The notes under the pieces: generated by a model
Databases searched by the model: none
Told to the model about the DNA's origin: nothing
What the model saw: only the letters and a program-made list of their open reading frames with translations
Part shown: piece after piece, positions 1-5,752 of the stretch
How the letters are laid out: each line of letters starts with the position of its first letter
How positions within the stretch are numbered: position 1 is the stretch's first letter
NCBI GenBank assembly: GCA_012518765.1
Contig: JAAYRN010000229.1
Coordinates: 1 to 5,752 of the forward strand
From: Bacteroidales bacterium
Lineage (GTDB): Bacteria > Bacteroidota > Bacteroidia > Bacteroidales > WCHB1-69
DNA length: 5,752 bases
Direction of reading: 5' to 3'
Position numbers and translations under genes: made by a program

Positions 1-1940
1 CTCCATTCGCCCAAGGAATGAGGGTCTTCTTTGGTGCGTCTTAAAATTTCTTCATCGCGGATATTGCCTGCCCAAACACCTGCATAAGCAATAAAAAATC
101 GTTGTTCGGCGGTAAATCCATCCATTTTCTCTTGTATATTTCCTTGATTTTTAGCTTTTTGCAAAGCTACATAGGACACGTTCAAGCCTCCGTTGTCGGC
201 TATATTTTCACCTAAGGTAAATTCGCCGTTGGCAAACGTTCCGGGGAATACTTCTATCTTATTAAAATGATTGACCAAAACCTGTGTACGAGCATTGAAA
301 TTTTTGCTATCCGTTTCCGTCCACCAATCGCTTAAATTTCCATTTTTATCATAATTACGTCCCCTATCATCAAATCCATGTGTCATTTCATGTCCAATAA
401 CCACACCTATTGCACCGTAGTTTACAGCGTCATCGGCATTCATGTCGAAGAAGGGAGGTTGTAGGATAGCTGCTGGAAAACAGATTTCGTTGGTTGTAGG
501 ATTGTAATAAGCGTTTACGGTTTGTGGGGTCATCAACCATAGGTTTTTATCCACAGCTTTTCCGATTTTTCGCAATTGATACTCCTTTTCAAAGCGATTA
601 GCACGCTTGATATTTGCATAATAGCTGTCTTTTTTTATGTGCAATCCCGAATAATCTCTCCATGTGTCGGGATAGCCAATTTTTACTATCATGGAACTTA
701 ATTTATCCTTAGCTTTTACTTTGGTTTCATCGGTCATCCATGAATTTTGATCTATGCGTTCAGCAAGTGAAACTTCCAGATTTTCAACTAATTTCAACAT
801 TCTTTCTTTGGCTTCAGGAGGGAAGTATTTTTCTACATACATTTGTCCTACGGCTTCGCCCAAACATCCGTTTACGGTAGAAACTACACGTTTCCAACGA
901 GGTCTAATTTCGGTTCTTCCCGATAGGGTTTTTCCGTAAAACTCAAAATTGGCAGCCACAAATTCTTCACTTAAATAAGAGGCTGCATTGATTATATATT
1001 GTAATGATAAATAAGCCTTTATGGTATTTATATCGGTATTTGTAAGAATCTGTTGCAATCCTTTTATATAAGTTGGTTGACCTACGTTGATGCTATCAAT
1101 GTGGGAAATTTCCATAGCTTGTAAATATTGTTTTACATCGATAGCGGGTATCATTTGTTGAAATTCTTCTATAGACACGTGGTTATGAGTTTTATAAGGG
1201 TCTCGCAAATCGATTTTATTCATAAACATTTCTGCCATTTTGGTTTCTAAAGCTAAAACTGCTTTTGCCATTTCTTCTTCTTTCCCTTCTAAATCGGCAA
1301 TTTGATTGTAGCCTGAAAGTTTCAACATGTTTGTTAATAATACAACGTATTGATCACGTATGGCTTGGGTCTCTTTTTCTACATAATAATCGCGATCGCC
1401 TATTCCCAATCCCGACTGCCACGCCCATGCTATACTCATAGCACTGTTTTGCGGATTAGCTCTTGCAATAATGCCAAAAAATGCGGAAGTTCCGTACTGA
1501 TGTAATTCAATTAATTTTTCAGTTAATCCTTGTAGGGATTTTAGATTATTAATCGACTTTAATTCTTCTTGAATGGGTTCTGCTCCTTGTTTTTCCAACA
1601 GCAGGCTATCCATGCCCAAATTATATAAATCGCCTATTTTCTGAGGAATAGATTCTGCTTTTTGGGATTTATTGGCTATATTTACAATCAAATCTTTGAG
1701 TTTTTCTTGATTGTCTTCGCCTAATTTATCAAAACTACCGTAGCGAGCATATTCGCCCGTTAAAGGATGTAATTTCATCCATCCTCCGCATGCGTATTGA
1801 TAAAAATCTTGCTGAGGTTTTACACTTTCGTCTAAATACGACTTATTAATTCCTGATGTTAACATATTTTTTTCTTTCTGATTACAAGCTGTTAATAATA
1901 CAATCACACAGCTAATTATTAGATAAAATTTACTTTTCAT
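1..1940 (-). CDS. pepO: M13 family zinc metallopeptidase, PepO/neprilysin-like lipoprotein (3' end cut by window edge)
   Basis: Zinc endopeptidase predicted to cleave peptides in the envelope, on the outside of the inner membrane or at the outer membrane. Translation from the ATG at 1940 gives 646 complete codons with no stop, so the C-terminus (probably a few dozen residues) lies outside the window. Residues 1-19 form a lipoprotein signal: K2 and K4, a hydrophobic core, and lipobox LTAC with Cys19. The M13 N-terminal domain opens with the family signature DFYQYACGGW at 45-54. The catalytic domain has the substrate-binding NAYY at 476-479, zinc motif HEMTH at 517-521 (ligands H517 and H521, catalytic E518), third ligand E578 with D582 in ENIAD, and the DPH motif with H641, equivalent to neprilysin His711. 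All active-site residues in view are present, so it should be active. It starts 45 bases after the TMTC-like gene with no terminator between, so co-transcription is plausible. No Shine-Dalgarno; the leader is A/T-rich. Family assignment is firm; the physiological substrate is unknown. Confidence 0.96.
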   Translation of the reverse strand, partial: MKSKFYLIISCVIVLLTACNQKEKNMLTSGINKSYLDESVKPQQDFYQYACGGWMKLHPLTGEYARYGSFDKLGEDNQEKLKDLIVNIANKSQKAESIPQKIGDLYNLGMDSLLLEKQGAEPIQEELKSINNLKSLQGLTEKLIELHQYGTSAFFGIIARANPQNSAMSIAWAWQSGLGIGDRDYYVEKETQAIRDQYVVLLTNMLKLSGYNQIADLEGKEEEMAKAVLALETKMAEMFMNKIDLRDPYKTHNHVSIEEFQQMIPAIDVKQYLQAMEISHIDSINVGQPTYIKGLQQILTNTDINTIKAYLSLQYIINAASYLSEEFVAANFEFYGKTLSGRTEIRPRWKRVVSTVNGCLGEAVGQMYVEKYFPPEAKERMLKLVENLEVSLAERIDQNSWMTDETKVKAKDKLSSMIVKIGYPDTWRDYSGLHIKKDSYYANIKRANRFEKEYQLRKIGKAVDKNLWLMTPQTVNAYYNPTTNEICFPAAILQPPFFDMNADDAVNYGAIGVVIGHEMTHGFDDRGRNYDKNGNLSDWWTETDSKNFNARTQVLVNHFNKIEVFPGTFANGEFTLGENIADNGGLNVSYVALQKAKNQGNIQEKMDGFTAEQRFFIAYAGVWAGNIRDEEILRRTKEDPHSLGEW

Positions 1941-1985
1941 GTATTTTAAATATTTATTTTTTTTGATTGATTTTCTAACGTATTT

Positions 1986-4184
1986 TTAAGGTTGAATATT
2001 TTTACTCTTAGCTAAATCGTAATAGAAATTAGCAGAATCCATGTTATTCATTTGTTGAAATACATTTGCTTTTTCCGCATATCCTGTTGATATATATGGA
2101 TTTATATTAATCAAGGCATCGGTAGCTATCAGGGCTTCATCGAATCGTTGTTGATAAGAAAGCATTTGTATTTTCATTTGAAAGGCGTTGGTATTAGCGG
2201 GGTCAATTTCTAAGGTTTTATCACACATTACAATAGCGGAATCTAAGTGGTGTTTGCGTGCGTAGCCTATGGCTAAATTATTATAACAGGAAATGACATC
2301 GTTAGGGTAATGTTGCATATAGGTATTGAAATACATCCATGCCGAATCCATTTTTCCCAACATGGCATAGGTAGCACCTAATTTAAAATGTGCTTCGTAA
2401 TCGGTGGGATCGTTGCTAACTACTTTATAATAATGGTTTTTGGAGTTTTCATAGTCGCCTTTGAAATAATAAGCCTCGGCAATATTATAATTGACAATCA
2501 AAGAGTTTGGATTTAAACTCAAAGCCTGAGCGTAGTATTTTTCGGATGAATCTAAAAAGTTTTCTCTAGTATAATAAGGGGATAACGAATAATAAACGTA
2601 GCCTAAACGCTCGTAAGCATTGGCATGTCGCGGGTAGATACTAATCCCTTTTTGAAAAGCCAAAATGGAATTCATCAAATAGGCTCTGTATTTTAAATTA
2701 TTGGTTTCCATTTCGGTAGGAGTTGAAAACTCGCTTCCTTTATTTTTCTCTTGGTACTCTATAGCTTTATCCCTCAAGGCTTCGCCCCAAAAGAAATTTA
2801 AACGAGCGCTGTTGGGCGATTTTTTTATATCGGATCCGTATAAAGTAAAATTATTTTCCCATTCGGCTGAACGCGTATAGGTTTTTACGGTAAAAAATAA
2901 TAAAACAACGCCAAATATGGCGGCAGCAATAAGAGGTCTTTTGTTACGATTTTCTGTAAGTGTCTCTGTTTCTTTGTTTTCGGCATAGGAAAACAATACA
3001 TAACCAAGTGCTATGCTGTAGGCTAAAGATGGAACAAATAAAAACCTATCGGCAAATGAAGCTCCTATCAAATAAACCAAATTGCTGTACACACTTATGC
3101 TTACCACAAAAAAGAAAATACTGTAAGCCAATACATTTTTCTTGCGAAAACCCTTGAAAGCATATACTAATAAACCTACGTACACAAAAAGTGAAGCTAT
3201 GGTTTTCAAGTTATCAAAACCCACTACGGGCAATTGATTGTAGGAATAATCGCAAACTTGCTGATAAGGTATGATAGTCAAAAACAAGTATTTACCCAAT
3301 AACATAATGGCACAAGCCCAGCGTGTAAGCAAGGTTTCTTCTGAAAAATAATTTTGCATAAGGCTTACATTAGATGTCGGAAAATCAATTAGCACCACCC
3401 AGCGTACGATTAAATATATGATTATGGGCAACACAATCGCCGACACAACGCTTATGTAATCCTTGCGTGTGGCTTTTCGAAAAAAATACATGGTCAGCGG
3501 TACTCCTACCAAAAAGGTAATGGCACTCTCTTTGGAAAACATGGCTAATAAAAACGAAATAAAAACACCTATTAGGTAGGTTTTTTTCTGTTTATCAATA
3601 TATTGCATTGTAAACCAAAGGGTAGATAATATAAAAAACAAAAAAATAATTTCATCTCGTCCTTTGATATTGGCTACTACTTCGGTGTGCATGGGATGAG
3701 CCGCATACAAAATAGTAATAATCAGCGAAAGTATTTTTGATTTCTGTTTAAACAATTGCTGTAAAACAACAAACAACAACACACAGGTCAACGCATACCA
3801 TAGTACATTGATAATGTGGTATAAACTTGCATTGTCGGGCGAAATTTGCCATTCGGTAGCAAACATCAACAAACTCAAAGGACGGTATTGATAGGCTTCG
3901 GGTTTTAATTTAATCCCAGCCATGGAATGCGTTGACAGTATATCGGCATAACCTTTTACACCTTGTTTGATATAGATATTGTCCTTAAAAACAACGCTAT
4001 CGTCCAATGCCCACTGGTGTTGAAAGGTGTTACTATACAAGAAAAAGGTAAATAAAAATATACCTATGTAGTAAAACCAATGACGAAAGGATTTTTTTTC
4101 CGCTAAAGGTGTTTCTATAGGTTGATTTTCAGTGTTTTTTAAATTATTTTTTTTCGTTTTTGCTGTTTGCTTACGCTTATTCAT
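1986..4184 (-). CDS. TMTC-like integral membrane GT-C glycosyltransferase with C-terminal TPR repeats
   Basis: Probable lipid-sugar-dependent glycosyltransferase of 732 residues in the inner membrane. A Lys/Asn-rich cytoplasmic tail (1-35) precedes TM1 (about 36-52). The first outer loop carries the acidic pair D61-D62, the expected catalytic or metal site of GT-C enzymes. Next come YRPLS (100-104), HPMHTE followed by NIKGRDE (163-178) and SKES (217-220), all of which match conserved blocks of eukaryotic TMTC proteins as I know them. The stretch around 286-318 (IIPYQQVCDYSYNQLP) resembles the DUF1736/TMTC region, and ADRFLFVPSLAY (378-389) matches the TMTC 'ERxLYLPS' block. I count 11-12 membrane segments, the last at about 416-433. 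From about 455 to 730 there are six to seven TPR units, for example 561-594, 595-628, 629-662, 663-696 and 697-730. The start is fixed because the next Met is residue 88. Own promoter likely at 4218-4225. The acceptor, the sugar donor and which side the TPRs face are inferred or unknown. A Wzy-type polymerase or generic PMT-like enzyme is the alternative. Confidence 0.9.
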   Translation of the reverse strand: MNKRKQTAKTKKNNLKNTENQPIETPLAEKKSFRHWFYYIGIFLFTFFLYSNTFQHQWALDDSVVFKDNIYIKQGVKGYADILSTHSMAGIKLKPEAYQYRPLSLLMFATEWQISPDNASLYHIINVLWYALTCVLLFVVLQQLFKQKSKILSLIITILYAAHPMHTEVVANIKGRDEIIFLFFILSTLWFTMQYIDKQKKTYLIGVFISFLLAMFSKESAITFLVGVPLTMYFFRKATRKDYISVVSAIVLPIIIYLIVRWVVLIDFPTSNVSLMQNYFSEETLLTRWACAIMLLGKYLFLTIIPYQQVCDYSYNQLPVVGFDNLKTIASLFVYVGLLVYAFKGFRKKNVLAYSIFFFVVSISVYSNLVYLIGASFADRFLFVPSLAYSIALGYVLFSYAENKETETLTENRNKRPLIAAAIFGVVLLFFTVKTYTRSAEWENNFTLYGSDIKKSPNSARLNFFWGEALRDKAIEYQEKNKGSEFSTPTEMETNNLKYRAYLMNSILAFQKGISIYPRHANAYERLGYVYYSLSPYYTRENFLDSSEKYYAQALSLNPNSLIVNYNIAEAYYFKGDYENSKNHYYKVVSNDPTDYEAHFKLGATYAMLGKMDSAWMYFNTYMQHYPNDVISCYNNLAIGYARKHHLDSAIVMCDKTLEIDPANTNAFQMKIQMLSYQQRFDEALIATDALININPYISTGYAEKANVFQQMNNMDSANFYYDLAKSKNIQP

Positions 4185-4217
4185 GACTCAAAATATTGAC
4201 GATTAAAATACAATATG

Positions 4218-4225
4218 CAAAGATA
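4218..4225 (-). promoter_or_regulatory. Bacteroidetes-type -7 promoter box (TATCTTTG) for the TMTC-like gene
   Basis: Read on the minus strand the sequence is TATCTTTG, an exact match to the Bacteroidetes sigma-ABfr -7 consensus TAnnTTTG. It lies in the intergenic region, downstream of the hairpin terminator and about 33 bases before the ATG at 4184, giving an inferred leader of roughly 25-30 bases. No convincing TTTG -33 element is visible about 20 bases further upstream (that stretch reads AAGGCTACGCC), so the promoter may be weak or regulated. The position strongly suggests an independent transcription start for the TMTC-like gene. Confidence 0.55.
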
Positions 4226-4267
4226 ATATAAATTTATGGGCGTAGCCTTTTTTTTATGCAAGTAAGC

Positions 4268-4305
4268 AAAAACAGAGCAATCAAAATCGTGATTACTCTG
4301 TTTTT
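4268..4305 (-). terminator. Strong intrinsic hairpin terminator, bidirectional in form
   Basis: Inverted repeat with 16-base arms, 4268-4283 and 4290-4305, and the loop AAATCG at 4284-4289. Fifteen of 16 positions pair; the only mismatch is C4278 opposite A4295. The outer five pairs are A:T, so a U-run follows the stem in either direction: TTTTTGCTT on the minus strand and TTTTTATTAT on the plus strand. It begins 28 bases past the stop codon of the gene ending at 4334, so its working role is to end the 5713-4334 transcription unit. No plus-strand gene is seen that would need it. Confidence 0.9.
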
Positions 4306-4333
4306 ATTATGAATTAAATGGTAAAATTTAATT

Positions 4334-4963
4334 TTACAAAGTCTCGTTGAACGACTTGGCAAGATACACCTTGGATGTGCCTGTAATGGATATAACAGAA
4401 CCTTTATTCATTTCTCGTATAATCCAATAATAAAATGTATTCATATTACGGGTTTTTATAGTGGTATACACAGCCTCACGGTCTTTTATCTCAGGGTTGT
4501 ACTTAGTGTAAAACTTATCATCTTTTTCTCTAACAAGCCCCGAATATATATATTCTTTATCGCAACCGATAATCATAAATGCCCTCTCTCCTTCCTTGTT
4601 TGACATTTTTTCGGACGATGACTCTAATAGCCAACGTTGCATCCAATATTGACCATCAAGCGTAGCAAAAACATCTAACATCAACATATTAAACTCTCTA
4701 CTGTCTCTATATATTGCCTTTTCAAAAGGGGGTTTATCGGTTAGCAAGATAGGATAATTTGGGTCTACAAAAACACCCGCAGAATCCAATGCGGTTCTAA
4801 CCTTGGCTTGGTAATCAGATTCCATAGGAAGAAAAACCTCCTTGGGTATACGCGATAATTTGTGTTCAGCACATGCGTAAAAAACACATGCTCCTATAGC
4901 TACTACAAAAATGACAGCTACGATATTTTTATTTTTTTTCATCTTTATATTTTTTATATTCAT
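4334..4963 (-). CDS. Unrecognised exported protein, N-terminal membrane anchor or lipoprotein
   Basis: I do not recognise this 209-residue protein. The N-terminus is Lys-rich (K4-K12) followed by a hydrophobic segment at about 14-30 that contains two cysteines: I-G-A-C26 resembles a lipobox, and F-Y-A-C31 a poorer one. It is therefore either a lipoprotein or an anchored or secreted protein. The mature part is mixed and soluble-looking, with one further Cys (C134), aromatic-rich stretches (Y106-W107 to W111, and Y178 to W180) and no known motif. The chosen ATG at 4963 leaves a 9-base gap to the upstream gene. An internal ATG at 4942 (Met8, starting MKKNKN) gives a more typical signal peptide and may be the true start; no Shine-Dalgarno decides between them. 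It is the second gene of a two-gene unit and is followed directly by the hairpin terminator. D60-S61-A62 fits the Bacteroides O-glycosylation sequon. Coding status is well supported by the long open frame, export signal and operon spacing. Confidence 0.87.
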   Translation of the reverse strand: MNIKNIKMKKNKNIVAVIFVVAIGACVFYACAEHKLSRIPKEVFLPMESDYQAKVRTALDSAGVFVDPNYPILLTDKPPFEKAIYRDSREFNMLMLDVFATLDGQYWMQRWLLESSSEKMSNKEGERAFMIIGCDKEYIYSGLVREKDDKFYTKYNPEIKDREAVYTTIKTRNMNTFYYWIIREMNKGSVISITGTSKVYLAKSFNETL

Positions 4964-4972
4964 AATTTGTAT

Positions 4973-5713
4973 TTATCTCTTTGCCTGTTGGGTACGTTTG
5001 TCTATGACGATATAGGTATCCAACCATTGGCTTACATCAAAATCTTTTTCGGAGAAATTAAATTTATTTTCATCTTCTAAGGAAATCAACTTAGCAGCGT
5101 ATAAATCGGCTATATTGTTTTCATTTTCCAACCAACAATTTTGCTCCGACAACGCAAAATCGCATGCACGAAATTTATAGGAATAGGTACCTCCTCGGTG
5201 ACGTATGGTCTGTTTTCTTGGATAATTTATCACTACAAATTCGTTGTTTGAAAACATGGAAACCTTTGGTTTTTTTCTGTAATTGATATCAATAAAAATA
5301 CTCCTTGTGTAAAAATCGGCAAGTGGGTTTTCTCTCATCAGTGCTAATCCTTTTTCTAAAACACTGTCCTGAATAATTATCTCTTTAGTTTTGTGTAAAA
5401 CAGTATACAATACATAACCATCCGAAATATATTGTATGGAGTCTTGTTTTTTTAATAAATTAAATTTGGGATGTTGACAGCTTCTACTATCGAACAACAA
5501 AAGACATTCATTTTCAGTTGTTTTATTGTGAGTAATTACTTTTTCGTTATATGTAATTTTTGCAGAAGATCGAAGACCAGATCTTAATATCAAATAAGAA
5601 ACAAAGGATTTGTATTTAGTTTCTGAAGAAATTGGAAAGACAAATCTGTTTGCATCTTGAGCAAAAATACTCGTTGTGAAAGCTATAAGTAATATGGTGA
5701 TTGTATGTTTCAT
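4973..5713 (-). CDS. Unrecognised secreted/periplasmic protein with Sec signal peptide
   Basis: I do not recognise this 246-residue protein. Residues 1-18 are a clear type I signal peptide (K2, a hydrophobic core at 4-17, cleavage predicted after SIFA before Q19), so the mature protein of about 228 residues is periplasmic or secreted. There are no other membrane segments. The mature chain has exactly four cysteines in two pairs of identical spacing, C70/C79 and C184/C193 (both CX8C), which suggests disulfides. The rest is mixed alpha/beta-looking, with a basic patch around 145-175 and an acidic stretch at about 194-225. D91-S92-I93 and D116-S117-V118 fit the Bacteroides O-glycosylation sequon. 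It lies 9 bases before the next gene and is very probably co-transcribed with it. Only 39 bases precede the start; they are A/T-rich (5714-5752) with no recognisable promoter, so the promoter or an upstream operon gene lies beyond the window. Confidence 0.88.
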   Translation of the reverse strand: MKHTITILLIAFTTSIFAQDANRFVFPISSETKYKSFVSYLILRSGLRSSAKITYNEKVITHNKTTENECLLLFDSRSCQHPKFNLLKKQDSIQYISDGYVLYTVLHKTKEIIIQDSVLEKGLALMRENPLADFYTRSIFIDINYRKKPKVSMFSNNEFVVINYPRKQTIRHRGGTYSYKFRACDFALSEQNCWLENENNIADLYAAKLISLEDENKFNFSEKDFDVSQWLDTYIVIDKRTQQAKR

Positions 5714-5752
5714 GATTCTTGTTTTTTTATATTTCTAATTTATTTTTATATA

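Noticed and set aside
754..939. 61-codon plus-strand open frame
   Set aside because: It lies antisense inside the M13 peptidase, in a region where the minus-strand protein is clearly conserved in character; no start signal or recognisable product.
1941..1985. Possible promoter or terminator between the TMTC-like gene and the M13 peptidase gene
   Set aside because: A/T-rich with T-runs, but no TAnnTTTG box on the minus strand and no stable inverted repeat.
1986..2820. TPR array as a DNA-level tandem repeat
   Set aside because: The repeats are degenerate at the protein level and show no nucleotide repetition; ordinary TPR divergence.
2960..3157. 65-codon plus-strand open frame
   Set aside because: Antisense to membrane segments of the TMTC-like gene, with Cys/His-rich composition typical of a shadow frame.
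4239..4255. GGC-GTA-GCC followed by eight T on the plus strand, like a mini terminator
   Set aside because: The stem is only 3 base pairs and no plus-strand gene precedes it.
4862..5080. 72-codon plus-strand open frame with hydrophobic residues
   Set aside because: Antisense across the junction of the two exported-protein genes; its Phe/Ile/Tyr content only mirrors A/T-rich signal and leader sequence.
1..5752. Defence, toxin-antitoxin, phage or transposon system
   Set aside because: No matching domains, inverted-repeat ends, direct repeats or tRNA junctions; all genes look like envelope housekeeping or lineage-specific genes.

Overview
The window looks like ordinary chromosomal DNA of an AT-rich member of the Bacteroidota. 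The signs are A/T-rich leaders without Shine-Dalgarno sequences, a TAnnTTTG-type promoter box, a lipoprotein M13 peptidase of the Bacteroidetes PepO type, and Lys/Asn/Ile-rich proteins. I cannot name genus or species. All four genes lie on the minus strand and fill nearly the whole window, so the transcriptional order runs from high to low coordinates. No RNA gene, mobile element, CRISPR array or recognisable defence locus was seen.

At the upstream end (5713 to 4334) is a two-gene unit encoding two exported proteins I do not recognise: a 246-residue protein with a clean Sec signal peptide and two CX8C cysteine pairs, then, 9 bases later, a 209-residue protein with a membrane anchor or lipoprotein-like N-terminus. 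The unit is closed by a strong hairpin terminator at 4268-4305.

A second unit begins just past that terminator. A near-perfect Bacteroidetes -7 box (4218-4225) sits about 35 bases before a 732-residue membrane protein (4184 to 1986). Its N-terminal half has the hallmarks of GT-C glycosyltransferases of the TMTC type, the family that in animals O-mannosylates cadherins, and its C-terminal part is a TPR array. After a 45-base gap with no visible terminator comes a lipoprotein zinc metallopeptidase of family M13 (PepO/neprilysin type, 1940 to 1), whose last few dozen residues are cut off by the window edge.

The unifying theme is the cell envelope: all four products are exported or membrane-embedded. 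A functional link between the TMTC-like enzyme and the peptidase is suggested only by adjacency. The TMTC-like protein is the most interesting item. Exported proteins here also carry D-S-(A/I/L/V) sites matching the known Bacteroides O-glycosylation sequon.
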